Notes: a model not told the origin generated them from the letters alone. DNA of 64,000 nt from Mesonia sp008017825 (GCF_008017825.1 NZ_VRLS01000057.1:1-64000), one strand, 5' to 3'; shown: positions 33,664-44,065, counted from the stretch's first letter. A program made the numbers and translations.

Positions 33664-36600
33664 ATGGCTTACGTCAATTTATACAATTCAATAAGTAACG
33701 GATATATTCGTCGGTTAGTAAGATTAGGGAACTACAACTTTGCGTTGGGTTGGGTAGCTTCCAGTCAACCTTACCTAGCCAAATACGACACCAATGGTAA
33801 TTTAATTTGGCAGAAAAAATATAACATTTCAGGAGTTGATAATGGAAATTGGATTTGGGATAAAGCCCACTTTACAGATATCATAGAATTAATAAATACA
33901 GGAGAATTATTGGTATTAGCAAGTGATCAAAGTAATTTTTTTATCTTAAAATTAGCGAGTAACGGTAACCTCATTTCTAGTAAAAAAATATACGATAAAT
34001 CTGACACTCCTCTTGCATATAATGGTTTAAGTGTCAATGCTAGACTTTTTAAACTACACGAAGATGCCATCGTATTAAAGATAACAGATATTCATTCTCA
34101 AAATGGTAGTGTAAAAAGAATAGATCACTTATTTTATAGAATTGATACTATAGAGGTTGCTGTGATTGGTGCCAATAAAATAGTATCTCAAAACCCTGTA
34201 TTACTCATTAGGGACGAACAAGTGAGTGAGAATAATTTAGTGTTATATGGAAATAAAAGAGATCAGGGGATAATCATTAGTATAGACGCAGATTTAAACC
34301 TAGTCCAATCCTCAGCTTTATATTACAATGGAGAACTAAGAGGATTTAATAATTTACACATCTATACCGTAAGTCCTGTTCATAATGGAAAATATGCCGT
34401 GATGGGTTCTTATTATCATTATGATCCAGATGGTGGTGAAGACGATTTGCTTTCATTTACCTTAAATACGCGGGAGAATGAACTTATCATAAGAGACGTT
34501 ATAGCAGTGTTAGCAGAATATACAGAACCACTTCCAGACCGTTTTAACAGATTCTTTATTGCAGAAATAAGCCAAGATCATAGTACGATCCTCAATGAAA
34601 AATTATTGGAAAAAGAGTTTTCTCCTACATATCAATCCGTATATACAAATACCCAAGGTATATTTTTTAGTGTGGGAAGTCAACTATATAAATGCAATAA
34701 CAATCTAACAAATACAGATTGGACAAAAAAGATTATAGTACCAGAATTGTCATCAAACTTCAGTTTATTACTCAACAAAAGTATAGGGAATTCTTTTGAT
34801 GCTTATGCAAATAAAGCAATAGGAGGTAAATTTGCTGTTGCCTCAACATCCCTCAACTACGAATCATGTAAAACAGAAGTTGTAGATGATGAAGTAAGGC
34901 TTATTAACCAAAACTTTGCAATTACAGATTTAGCGATAGATATGGAAGGGCATGATCCATCCGAATACGATAATCCTTCTGTAAATGTAACCACAATCAA
35001 CAATGATTCTGAAGAACTCTGTGAAGACGAGGGTCCTATTCTCGACCTCGAAAATAGCACTATTACAGCAAATCCTGCTGTAATAAATGCAGATGGAAGT
35101 TCTACATCATTAATTATCGTAACACTTAAAGATAATCAAGGAAACACTATCAACCCTAGCAGTTATACGGTTCAAATAAACACAAATGCAGGTACTTGGG
35201 TAAATGCGGTTAACTCTTCTGGTAATGGCATGTACACCAGAACTTTACGCTCTACAGTGTTACAGCAAATCGCCATAGTCAACTTTTCTGTTTCGGGTAT
35301 TGGCACAAGTCCTAACACAACCAACGTTCAATTTATTGCTGAAGGAGAGGGAGAACCCATAACTATTGAGGAAGGTTTAACAAGTATCCAATCAGACTAT
35401 TTATACTTACAAGCTACGGGCTCAGAAGGAGCCGATAGTACAGAAGGAAGACATTTAAGATGGGCGCTTCGCGGAACCCTCGGAGAAAAACATTTACCAA
35501 AAGGAAATTATGCTTCCAACAATGTTAACTTTAACAAATCAGAGGATTTTGTAAAAATTTATAAAGCAGCTTATATAAAAAAAACGGTTAAGCTAGACCT
35601 TAAAAACCAAAACCCTGCTGTAATAGATGACACCAATCACCTTTGGATATATCGTTTATACGAACAAGAAGAGTTTTATATTTATTTTAGAAATACAGTA
35701 AAATATAATCAAGTAAGAGCCTCTATCAACCCGGTTTCTAATGCCCCTCAATTTATCAATAATTACGGCAGCGAACTTATTGAAGTTGAAAGTATTAAAA
35801 AACCTTTCTTTGCGGCGACTTGTAATTTCTCATCGGTAACCTCAGGGGCACAGCTTAAAGTAGAAACACTTTCAGTAAGCACTTTAGACATCAATGCCTT
35901 TAAGGTAGTTAGCAACCGAAAAGCCATAAATAACCCTCAGTTAAATAATTCTCTGGAGTTAATAATGGAAAACGGAAGATCAATTCGTTGGCAAATCAAT
36001 AATGCAAAACTAGACTCTATAGATTTTGAGTTTTATGAAAATACTATCCAAGAAGTAAATAATACAACGGGGTGGACGCTCATGGGAGATTTTGCTTTAA
36101 CCGAAAATGATTCGGTAGCATTCAGCCAATTAGAGGCTTCTCCAGGGGATGTAGATAAGTTGTGGGAGCAATTTAATACAGAAGCGCTGGTGAAGGTTTC
36201 AAATTACCATAAAAAATGGAATGCAACACCTGAACCAGGTGACCGAAATATTAAACAAGTAGTAAATAAATACATCCAATTAAGTGATAATATAAACAAT
36301 CCTCTTGCTGAAGAAAGTATTTCATTAGGAAATGACCCTTCAGATCCAGATGATTATATGCATTTATCGAATTTAGGAATGCTTAACTTTTTAGCCAATG
36401 ATTATCATATGGCGAGGATGTTGGGCTTGGGGATATTAGACACAGATATCACTTCACCAATAAATAAATGGTTATATATTGCAGAATATTATACCACAGC
36501 AGACTTAGAAGATGGTTTAGGAGAAAGAGATGTACAGCATTTGTATATGAGTCTTCCTACCACCAACCAAGATTTTAGACTGCCAGCAGCAATAGATTTA

Positions 36601-39600
36601 AAAGATATAGTACCAGGCATTTTCTTCCAAGGAGATAATAATTCGTCATTGACAGACGAAGATGGTTATATCCCTAATGGGATGGCGAGATATGTAAGTT
36701 TATATACTGAAGACTTACTGGAAGATGATATCAACACACCCTTTTTCATCACAAATAATGAAATCAATCTAAGTATAATCACCACACCTGTTTACGGAGG
36801 TCTAAAATACCGTTTGGATAATGGAGATTGGGTGAAACCAGAATTATCAAATAATCCAGATTATTTGCATGCAGCTCCTCCAGGAGAAAATGAGTTTTTT
36901 GAAACAAGGTTTATACTCATCCCTGAACCTCTAAAGGCATATTATACTCATAAACAATCAGCAAGTGGCACACATAAATACAAATCTTATGGTATCAATT
37001 GGTTTTCTAGAGTAAAAGTAAGCTCTATAGAGCTTCAAATCAACACACTCATAAAACAACAAAATCCGCTACTGGCTCCATCAAACACTAATGCTTTATT
37101 AGTAAGAGAAGAAAACCCGCTATTTCTAACTTCAAATATAGAACAAGAACGTTTATCCTTGATCAGTGATGGAAATGATAAGACTTTAATAAGGCTAACC
37201 TATGATTACCATTCCTTTCACGAATTAAAAAATTACAATGTCTCTGTAGATTCTCCATATAACAACCAAGACTTAATCAATTTAGTAAATGATCCACAAG
37301 TGCTTTTTCCAGATAATGAAGAGATTTTTGCGGAAGAGATAGATATATTTTTTAGAAATCAAATGCCTAAAAATATTACAGGAAAAGCACTTACGGTAAT
37401 AGATCATAGTTCTCAAGAAGTTTTATCAGTAATAACTACGGGTTCATATACCCTAGTTTCTACAGGCGAATCAATTACTCCCATATTAACTCCGGGAGAA
37501 GAAAATAACTATGTGGGCGGGGTGTTTGTTTCAGGCAACAACAAATATATCATACATAGTGTTACGCAGGGTGTTCAAGGTCCCACATTAACTGTGTATA
37601 AAAAAGAAATTAGCGATTCTATAGTAAATGGCGGCATACCCACTATTCCTACAGATAACATTTTAGAAGCTCCTATTTTAGTTACAGATGGACTGTTTAT
37701 GGCGATAGAAAATATGCAAACACCTAGCACATGGGGCAATTTAAACCCCCTAACTTATAAAGTGCAAGTGGGTGACAACTGGTCTATACATCGAGAAGTA
37801 ATTGAAGAGATTGACGACGCAGGTGAGACCATAAAAAAAGTCGAAAAATCACGTGGTATTTGGGATAATGCTACGGTTACTCCCATCGATGAACCCATAG
37901 CCGTAAACCCTAGTGATCCTGATAACCCTATTATGGGCTTCAAAGGTTTATACAGAATCGAATTTGATAATTTTATATTAAATCAACACCCACAATTTAA
38001 CAACACAGGGGTGTCTACAGAATGGTATAAAGGCATTGTCAGAATTTTCACTGAAGATGCTGTAGCTCCTACTGTTCCAAAAAATTCAAGAAAAGTACTT
38101 CCAGTAATGAAAATTGAAAATATCGATACTGGTAACAAACTTGTTGTGTTTATAAAAGATCCTACTTACGACGATGATACCAACTATGATAAGATTCAAA
38201 CAGGAGCAAGTATTAGTGTGAATTTCTATCCCGGCTATAAAGTTTACTTTTATGAAAATGAAACTTACGGTTTAACAGAAGAAAATATTCTTCCGGCAGA
38301 AGGTGAAGGTACACGATATAGTATTTTTGGGTTTAGAAGTAACGATCTTAATGAAGGCCATGTATCAAAAATTAGTACCCCAGCACCAATGTTCGCTCAA
38401 GAAATAATAGAAGCACTGCCTCCTGAACAACCAGAAGGAGCACTTTATGCTACACGACCAGATTTCTTCGGACGATCTACCTATACATTAACTACAGAAT
38501 ATAAACACAAACCACACGGCGTTATATTTTATCGCGCCAATGATGAGGCGCTGCTCAATGCTTTATACGAAAAATCTACTGTAAAAACCATTAGGGAAAA
38601 CTTAGAAACACTAGGCGGCAACGATGAAGAATATTTAGTGAACCGTTGGGAAAATTTTTTAGATTTTGGAACGCTTGGCAACGATGGTGATTATACCATA
38701 TACCCGCCAGCAGGAGTTTCTCCAGATGGCTACAAGTTTCCTAATCCCGACAAACAAGCCTTCTTTGATTGGGCTAACCAAATTCTTACTGATTTAGGAG
38801 GAGGACAAACTATTTCTGATCAACCAGGTACTTTGCAGGTAGGTGACCCTAAAATTATTGGATTTGTAAAAGGAGCTATTTATAATGCTTTTGTTTCTTT
38901 AACAGAGACGCCTGTCTTGTATCAATACATTAAGGGTAGTAATTATAAACCTCAAGACAAGCCACAAGTCATAAAAGACCGAAATGGGCATACTATTCCT
39001 CCAGGAAGTCCCGATTTTGAAATGGCTCCAATGATGAAAGTCACAGGTACTTCTCCCCATAAAACCTTGTTTACAGATTTTAAGCTAGATGGTACTTCAA
39101 ACAATTTATATTTTTATGGAGTAAAAGAATTAAGTTCGCAAATGAAAATGAGTGGGTTTAGTCCTTTCCTAGGGCCTATAAAATTGGTAAACACCAATGC
39201 TCCTGAAGCACCAGAAATAAAACGCATTGTCCCTGTATTAGAAAATGCTGTACTCGGGATAAACCCAAAAATCCAAATAGAAATAAACGCATTCCCAAAG
39301 GTTCAGCAAATAAGAAAAATAAATATTTACCGAGCTTTTTCTTTACTTGAAGCACAATCAATCTTATCGATGCAATTAGTCAAAGTAATTGATTTAGAAG
39401 ATGGGGCAATCATCGACGAACCAATTTGGACAGTAGCAGACAAATTCGAAGATTTAGCAGAAATTCCTTATGGAGATGGTATTTTCTATAGAGTTACCGC
39501 ATCAAGAAAAGTAGAATATGCAGAAGCCGATGGCACAGTAGTTTTAGAGTACGCCCCTTCACAACCTTCAAAAATTGTAGCAAGTTTGATAGTTGAAGTA

Positions 39601-39939
39601 AATACTCCATCAGCTCCAACCCTAGATTATACTTCTACTCCACCCGATGCAAATGACGAAATTCACAACGTGATATTAAATTGGGATAAAACGGCGTATA
39701 AAGCAAAATACCACCTTTATAAAATGAATAACCAAGGAAATTGGTTCAAAGTATACCAGCTCCAAACAAATGATAATCAAATATCTCTTGGATTAGTCAA
39801 TACAGATTTGCAATCTGGTATTCTAAATTTAACCAATAACGAGGGTGATCCAGTATATCATCACTTTAAAGTAGTAACAGAAAATACTGCAGGGGTATTA
39901 AGTACAGAAGAAAAAATTTTTACTATTCCAAGCAATTGA
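33664..39939 (+). CDS. Giant leaderless protein with propeller-like start, Ig-like and fibronectin-like segments (2091 aa)
   Basis: Residues ~1-440 look like a beta-propeller: repeated units such as PYLAKYDTNGNLIWQKKY and LKLASNGNLISSKK. Residues ~465-560 (STITANPAVINADGSSTSLI...TLKDNQGN) are a typical bacterial Big_1/invasin-like Ig domain. The long middle part is unrecognised, and the end (about 1990-2085) reads as a fibronectin type III-like unit. No signal peptide is visible. It follows the 2029-aa gene by 10 bp. Ig and Fn3 modules normally face outside the cell, so the lack of a leader is odd. Function unknown; adhesion or delivered-complex components are guesses. Confidence 0.8.
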   Translation: MAYVNLYNSISNGYIRRLVRLGNYNFALGWVASSQPYLAKYDTNGNLIWQKKYNISGVDNGNWIWDKAHFTDIIELINTGELLVLASDQSNFFILKLASNGNLISSKKIYDKSDTPLAYNGLSVNARLFKLHEDAIVLKITDIHSQNGSVKRIDHLFYRIDTIEVAVIGANKIVSQNPVLLIRDEQVSENNLVLYGNKRDQGIIISIDADLNLVQSSALYYNGELRGFNNLHIYTVSPVHNGKYAVMGSYYHYDPDGGEDDLLSFTLNTRENELIIRDVIAVLAEYTEPLPDRFNRFFIAEISQDHSTILNEKLLEKEFSPTYQSVYTNTQGIFFSVGSQLYKCNNNLTNTDWTKKIIVPELSSNFSLLLNKSIGNSFDAYANKAIGGKFAVASTSLNYESCKTEVVDDEVRLINQNFAITDLAIDMEGHDPSEYDNPSVNVTTINNDSEELCEDEGPILDLENSTITANPAVINADGSSTSLIIVTLKDNQGNTINPSSYTVQINTNAGTWVNAVNSSGNGMYTRTLRSTVLQQIAIVNFSVSGIGTSPNTTNVQFIAEGEGEPITIEEGLTSIQSDYLYLQATGSEGADSTEGRHLRWALRGTLGEKHLPKGNYASNNVNFNKSEDFVKIYKAAYIKKTVKLDLKNQNPAVIDDTNHLWIYRLYEQEEFYIYFRNTVKYNQVRASINPVSNAPQFINNYGSELIEVESIKKPFFAATCNFSSVTSGAQLKVETLSVSTLDINAFKVVSNRKAINNPQLNNSLELIMENGRSIRWQINNAKLDSIDFEFYENTIQEVNNTTGWTLMGDFALTENDSVAFSQLEASPGDVDKLWEQFNTEALVKVSNYHKKWNATPEPGDRNIKQVVNKYIQLSDNINNPLAEESISLGNDPSDPDDYMHLSNLGMLNFLANDYHMARMLGLGILDTDITSPINKWLYIAEYYTTADLEDGLGERDVQHLYMSLPTTNQDFRLPAAIDLKDIVPGIFFQGDNNSSLTDEDGYIPNGMARYVSLYTEDLLEDDINTPFFITNNEINLSIITTPVYGGLKYRLDNGDWVKPELSNNPDYLHAAPPGENEFFETRFILIPEPLKAYYTHKQSASGTHKYKSYGINWFSRVKVSSIELQINTLIKQQNPLLAPSNTNALLVREENPLFLTSNIEQERLSLISDGNDKTLIRLTYDYHSFHELKNYNVSVDSPYNNQDLINLVNDPQVLFPDNEEIFAEEIDIFFRNQMPKNITGKALTVIDHSSQEVLSVITTGSYTLVSTGESITPILTPGEENNYVGGVFVSGNNKYIIHSVTQGVQGPTLTVYKKEISDSIVNGGIPTIPTDNILEAPILVTDGLFMAIENMQTPSTWGNLNPLTYKVQVGDNWSIHREVIEEIDDAGETIKKVEKSRGIWDNATVTPIDEPIAVNPSDPDNPIMGFKGLYRIEFDNFILNQHPQFNNTGVSTEWYKGIVRIFTEDAVAPTVPKNSRKVLPVMKIENIDTGNKLVVFIKDPTYDDDTNYDKIQTGASISVNFYPGYKVYFYENETYGLTEENILPAEGEGTRYSIFGFRSNDLNEGHVSKISTPAPMFAQEIIEALPPEQPEGALYATRPDFFGRSTYTLTTEYKHKPHGVIFYRANDEALLNALYEKSTVKTIRENLETLGGNDEEYLVNRWENFLDFGTLGNDGDYTIYPPAGVSPDGYKFPNPDKQAFFDWANQILTDLGGGQTISDQPGTLQVGDPKIIGFVKGAIYNAFVSLTETPVLYQYIKGSNYKPQDKPQVIKDRNGHTIPPGSPDFEMAPMMKVTGTSPHKTLFTDFKLDGTSNNLYFYGVKELSSQMKMSGFSPFLGPIKLVNTNAPEAPEIKRIVPVLENAVLGINPKIQIEINAFPKVQQIRKINIYRAFSLLEAQSILSMQLVKVIDLEDGAIIDEPIWTVADKFEDLAEIPYGDGIFYRVTASRKVEYAEADGTVVLEYAPSQPSKIVASLIVEVNTPSAPTLDYTSTPPDANDEIHNVILNWDKTAYKAKYHLYKMNNQGNWFKVYQLQTNDNQISLGLVNTDLQSGILNLTNNEGDPVYHHFKVVTENTAGVLSTEEKIFTIPSN

Positions 39940-39999
39940 ATTTATAATGGTATGCTTATTGATAAAAATACCGTTATAAAATAACAAAAAATAAACTTT

Positions 40000-40662
40000 A
40001 TGAAATCATTTAAAATTTCTTTCCTATTAATAGGAATAACTTTGATAGGTTTAGCTTCCTGTAGCAAAGACGATTCAAATAGTGATGACGACCCAAATTT
40101 AGACAACGAATGTGAAATCACTACTATCGCTTCCGCTGAAGCAGCAACAAATTTTAGTGATGCCAACGATGACAACTACACTAATCTATGCAATGATTAT
40201 AAAGCTGCATTGGAGGCTCAAATCGATGCTTGCGGAGACCCCAACGGTAATATTCAATCAATAATTGATGATTTGGGAGACTGCAGCCAAGACCCAGAAC
40301 AAAATGTACAAGGGGAACTAAGTGTGACAGTGGGCACACTTCCTGTTGATTTTGAGATCATCTCTATTGTTTTGGAAAATGGTTTAATAAAAGTTAATGG
40401 AGAGGATACTTCATCTTCTTCTCACAAAATGTATTTTGAAGTTTCTGAAGATGTAACAGGTGAAGATGCTATACAAAATTTTCAAATAGAACTTAATGGT
40501 ACTATTTATTATCCTTACAATGAAGGAAGTCAATTTGATTTTACTTCAGAAATAGAGACCAACTCCGATGGGGTGTTAGTAGGCTCTTTTTTCAATGTTG
40601 TTACCAGTAACGAAGGTGCAGATATAAGTTTATCAAACGGAAGTATTGACTTAGAATATTAA
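40000..40662 (+). CDS. Putative lipoprotein ending the giant-protein unit
   Basis: This 220-aa protein has a signal peptide ending LIGLASC-SKDDSNSDDD, with lipid-anchored Cys near residue 24 and acidic residues behind it. A Cys-containing helical stretch (ATNFSDANDDNYTNLCNDYK) and a beta-rich C-terminal half follow. It lies 60 bp after the 2091-aa gene and ahead of a terminator, so it is probably the last gene of the unit. Function unknown. Confidence 0.85.
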   Translation: MKSFKISFLLIGITLIGLASCSKDDSNSDDDPNLDNECEITTIASAEAATNFSDANDDNYTNLCNDYKAALEAQIDACGDPNGNIQSIIDDLGDCSQDPEQNVQGELSVTVGTLPVDFEIISIVLENGLIKVNGEDTSSSSHKMYFEVSEDVTGEDAIQNFQIELNGTIYYPYNEGSQFDFTSEIETNSDGVLVGSFFNVVTSNEGADISLSNGSIDLEY

Positions 40663-40670
40663 ATTGCCAT

Positions 40671-40702
40671 AAAAAGCCCTCCACTCAACTGGGGGCTTTT
40701 TA
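40671..40702 (+). terminator. Rho-independent terminator
   Basis: AAAAAGCCCTCC, an 8-base loop, then GGGGGCTTTTT forms a GC-rich stem with a T-run, right after the 220-aa lipoprotein gene. It ends the giant-protein unit. Confidence 0.88.
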
Positions 40703-40957
40703 ATTTCGCTAACAATAATTAGAAAAGATCTTAATATTTTGAGAATAAGTAGGAATGGAAACCTAACCTATATAATATACAAGATCAAAAAAGTTTTACT
40801 GTCGTTTTAAGCAGATTTAAAATTCGCTATTAGAAAGTAGTCAAGTCAATGTTGGATTGGAAGGTTTTCCTCAAAAAGACGAATTAATTAATTTTCTTAC
40901 CATAAAAATTAATATACAAATTTATGAGTATGAGATTAGAGATATTTTGATATAATA

Positions 40958-42289
40958 TTAAAAATTGATAACGCTATCCAATGCTTCATCAGCATCACGA
41001 TGAATAAAATTAGCTTGATAATTCAAGGTTGTTTTTAAATCGCTATGACGATATAATTTTTGCAGCATCAATGGATGAATTTTATCTCCTGCTAAATTTC
41101 CAAAACTATGCCGAGCAATATGATTTGATAAATTCTTCTTGATATTACATTCTGAAGCAATTAGCTTCAAATATTTATTTAATTTTTTCGTAGAACTTTT
41201 TACTTTTCTATATATATCTTCAGGATCGTTAATATTAGCATGCTGAATTAAAGGAAATACATAATTACTGTTATTGTCCTTATTTTTTTTATAATTTGCT
41301 AGAATAGCTTCGGCCTTAATTGGTACTTTAAAACTTAAAGGCTTTTCATTTTTATGCATGACGTAATAAAGACGATTATCTTTAAAGTCGGACCATTTTA
41401 ATTTGAGAATGTCAGATATTCTTATTCCAGCAAAATAGAATGCTACTAACCAAATATTTCTAGTATGCCACATAATTGAACCCTCTTCTAACTGAAGCAA
41501 TTCAATTTGTCTAATCTCTTTCCTATTCAATCCAACTTTATTTCCTGATTTCAGTTTAATTTTTTCTTTATTGCCTGCAAAAGGATAATATTTTATATCG
41601 ACTACTCCCTCTTTAATTGCAATATTAAATAAAGTTCGTATAAAAATAAGTTGATTCGTAATTGTTCGTGTTTTTTGTCCAAGGTATGAGGAACAAAACG
41701 TTTTATAACGTTCAATAAACGATTGATCAATATCTTTAAAATCCAAGCTTTTCTTTTTTTTAAAATAATTGACACCATCCAGAAAAGAGTTTTTTGATTT
41801 TCTTGCTCTACTGATTCTATCATTTCTTCTTTGTTTAATATCCTCAATGATTTTTGATTTACTTTTGGTTTTAATCAAATTCAAAAACTCCTCAATATTA
41901 AACAATATTGATAATTCAGATTTAGCAACGGAAAAAGTTCCTCGATCATATTTTTGCAATATTCTTTCAGTAGCCAAAAGAAAAAATGATTTTCTAATTT
42001 TAGCGCTAATAATCTTTTTTTTTATTTCTTTGGGAGAGACTTCATTATTAGATTGAAATGAGATATTATGTGCTTCTGTTAATTTTTTTCTTAAAAAATT
42101 ATTTAACTGTTGAGAATTAGGGTAACTACGTTTTACTAATCCTGTTTCTTTATTCCAATGCTTTTCTAGTACATATTGTCCTAAAAAACAGTAATTAGTT
42201 TGATAGTTCTCACTTATTCTTAAGGCAAGCGGTGCGGTTCCGTCCTTACGTTGTTTATTTTTGCGCCTAACAATTTTAATAGCTGCCAT
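40958..42289 (-). CDS. int: Tyrosine recombinase (island integrase)
   Basis: This 443-aa protein has the layout of Bacteroidota site-specific recombinases: an N-terminal arm-binding domain (1-75), a SAM-like core-binding domain (about 165-240) and a catalytic domain. Catalytic residues are visible as R290 (FAGIRISD), H390-x-x-R393 (NHIARHSFG), H415 (LYRHSD) and nucleophile Y424 (TLNYQ). All are present, so it is probably active. It starts about 170 bp from the tRNA 3'-half scar and reads away from it, a normal arrangement for an integrase next to its attachment site. Confidence 0.95.
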   Translation of the reverse strand: MAAIKIVRRKNKQRKDGTAPLALRISENYQTNYCFLGQYVLEKHWNKETGLVKRSYPNSQQLNNFLRKKLTEAHNISFQSNNEVSPKEIKKKIISAKIRKSFFLLATERILQKYDRGTFSVAKSELSILFNIEEFLNLIKTKSKSKIIEDIKQRRNDRISRARKSKNSFLDGVNYFKKKKSLDFKDIDQSFIERYKTFCSSYLGQKTRTITNQLIFIRTLFNIAIKEGVVDIKYYPFAGNKEKIKLKSGNKVGLNRKEIRQIELLQLEEGSIMWHTRNIWLVAFYFAGIRISDILKLKWSDFKDNRLYYVMHKNEKPLSFKVPIKAEAILANYKKNKDNNSNYVFPLIQHANINDPEDIYRKVKSSTKKLNKYLKLIASECNIKKNLSNHIARHSFGNLAGDKIHPLMLQKLYRHSDLKTTLNYQANFIHRDADEALDSVINF

Positions 42290-42460
42290 GATGCTAAATA
42301 TTTATATTTGATAAATATAAGAAAATACTTAAAAAAAAAGGGTACAGAATAGGTACAGAATAAGTTGATTTTAAATATAATTATTTAATGATGTTTAAAA
42401 TTAAAAAACTGAAAGTAATTATATTACAATGCAATTACAGAATTATGATACGCTAATTTT

Positions 42461-42506
42461 CAGGTTCATAACCCGGAGGTCCCGAGTTCAAATCTCGGTC
42501 TCGCTA
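42461..42506 (+). other. tRNA(CAT) 3'-half, candidate attachment site scar
   Basis: The sequence has an anticodon loop TTCATAA followed by CCCGG, then AGGTC. A perfect T-arm CCGAG-TTCAAAT-CTCGG (42482-42498), acceptor strand TCTCGCT and discriminator A506 follow. The preceding 60 bp contain no D-arm and no complementary AGCGAGA acceptor strand, so only the 3' half exists. One anticodon-stem pair is mismatched, as expected if the join lies near the anticodon. The CAT anticodon means tRNA-Met or tRNA-Ile2. This fits an attR left by the adjacent integrase. Confidence 0.8.
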
Positions 42507-42513
42507 CATAGAT

Positions 42514-42546
42514 TACAAAAACCCCTGTACTTACGGGGGTTTTTAG
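42514..42546 (+). terminator. Terminator behind the tRNA fragment
   Basis: AAAAACCCC, a loop, then GGGGGTTTTT lies 8 bp after the tRNA fragment. It is probably the original terminator of the disrupted tRNA gene, and so marks native chromosome to the right of the scar. Confidence 0.88.
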
Positions 42547-42886
42547 TTTTTACCACGAAATACTGGTTCATATTTGGTTCAATCTATTTTTAGCTACTTT
42601 TTTAAGACGGCTAAAAAATATGGAAACTTCTCAAAAAACCACTTCACAAAAGCTCCTCTACTTTTTTTGGTAACACAAATCACAATAATTTATCTTATTG
42701 ATAATTAGATCTTTTGCTATACCTAAACGTTGATTAAAATGTCTTGTATTAATACTCCTTGCACAGTGTTAAATGGAATTAATATAGCTATCAAAATAGT
42801 TTTCTGTGAATAAGATGTCTATAACTTTTTAAAAAAGTTTTATATGGAAGGGTTATCTTTATGGGAAATAAATAATATCAAATTTA
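42547..42886. other. Non-coding stretch beyond the attachment scar
   Basis: 340 bp of AT-rich DNA with no frame, tRNA or clear promoter that I can support. Confidence 0.5.
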
Positions 42887-44065
42887 ATGAGTAATTTTAA
42901 AAAAATTAGGCTTCTTATTTCTCGCCCAAGTGATGTTAAAAATGAATTAGATTCTATAAAATTAATCACAGAGGAAATTTCTAAAACATTAGGTGATCAA
43001 AATAATTATATATTAGAATTAATTAATTGGGATCAAGATACATATACCCAAATTGGTGATGATGCACAAGATGTCCTCAACAAACAATTCAAAAATAAAT
43101 ATGAAATTCTCATTGGCATAATTTGGTCAAAAATAGGTACAGAAACTAAAAGGGATAAATCCGGAACAGTAGAAGAAATAAATTTAGCTATATCGAATCC
43201 CAACAAGGAACAATTAATTTACTTCAATACACAAACACCAGGAGACATGTCAAGTATCGACCCCTATCAATTAATAAAAATTAATGATTTTAAAAAAGAC
43301 TTACAAAACAAAGGTGTTTTATATAAAGAATATAGTTCTATACAAAAATTCGAAAGTCTCTTTAGACTTAATTTAATTAATTTGATTAATGATAAATTTA
43401 TTAATAAGAAAGAATCGAAAGTATTAGAGGTCGAAGTTTTAAATGAAGAAACTACCAATGATAAATACGCCCATATTACTAAAATTATTGAAAAAGTAGA
43501 TAATTATGATGAAAATAATATGGATTTAGATTTATATGATACTGTTCGAATTGCTAAATCAAATCTTGATTTAGTTACTTCTTCTTTAAATTCTATTACT
43601 GAAACTATGAATGACTGGACAACTACATTAACCAATAGAACAAAAGAGATATATCAAATTCAAAAAATTAAAGATAATAGGCTTAAAGAAAAAAGACATA
43701 TAGCTTTAATAAATGTTGTAGCCAATGAATTATTAGATTTTAATAATAGAATAAAAAATGAAATCTCAATTTTCTCTGAAAATTTCAGGAAAGTTGGAAC
43801 TTCTTACTCAAAAATAATGTTAATAGCTAAAAATTATGATGAAAAAGAACTTGAAAGTATAAAACAGGGAGCTATGGAATTAAGAAATAATTCCGAGTAT
43901 TCGCTTGAGAGTTTAGGAGGTTTATTAACTACTATTATTGAGTTGCCACCATTAAATTTTAAATTTAATAAGGCAAGAAGAGAAACTGAATTGACTATTA
44001 GAGAATTAACTTATGAGACATTAGAAGGCATTAAACTTTTAAATGCGGCTTTAGATAATGAGTAA
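42887..44065 (+). CDS. DUF4062 (TIR-like fold) protein
   Basis: In this 392-aa protein the N-terminal ~120 residues match DUF4062: IRLLISRPSDVKNELDSI, then LINWDQDTYTQIGDDAQDVL and YEILIGIIWSKIGTETKRDK before a conserved SGTVEEINLAI. This domain is a TIR/flavodoxin-like fold found as the front end of STAND-type and other conflict proteins. The remaining ~240 residues are helical, probably coiled-coil, with no NTPase motif, so the domain is joined to a possible sensor or oligomerisation region. It stands alone just outside the island scar in low-GC DNA. A defence role is inference. Confidence 0.75.
   Translation: MSNFKKIRLLISRPSDVKNELDSIKLITEEISKTLGDQNNYILELINWDQDTYTQIGDDAQDVLNKQFKNKYEILIGIIWSKIGTETKRDKSGTVEEINLAISNPNKEQLIYFNTQTPGDMSSIDPYQLIKINDFKKDLQNKGVLYKEYSSIQKFESLFRLNLINLINDKFINKKESKVLEVEVLNEETTNDKYAHITKIIEKVDNYDENNMDLDLYDTVRIAKSNLDLVTSSLNSITETMNDWTTTLTNRTKEIYQIQKIKDNRLKEKRHIALINVVANELLDFNNRIKNEISIFSENFRKVGTSYSKIMLIAKNYDEKELESIKQGAMELRNNSEYSLESLGGLLTTIIELPPLNFKFNKARRETELTIRELTYETLEGIKLLNAALDNE

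Larger units (their letters stand above)
1..42506. mobile_element. Putative tRNA-integrated genomic island (right end only)
   Basis: Seen: a tyrosine recombinase gene sits about 170 bp from a tRNA 3'-half that lacks any 5' half, and everything to the left is accessory (restriction, SIR2-HerA, dCas12f-like, SSB-type conjugative remnants, giant proteins, immunity-like array). To the right, conserved core genes begin within about 2 kb. Known: integrases of this family often use tRNA 3' ends as attachment sites. Inferred: the island spans at least 42 kb, and the intact tRNA plus left end lie beyond position 1. The island may be a composite of several acquisitions, because base composition varies strongly (the hsdM and sigma/dCas12f genes are visibly GC-richer than their neighbours). 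Confidence 0.6.

Noticed and set aside
42401..42506. Complete tRNA gene before the terminator
   Set aside because: No D-arm and no 5' acceptor strand complementary to TCTCGCT exist upstream, so only the 3' half is present.
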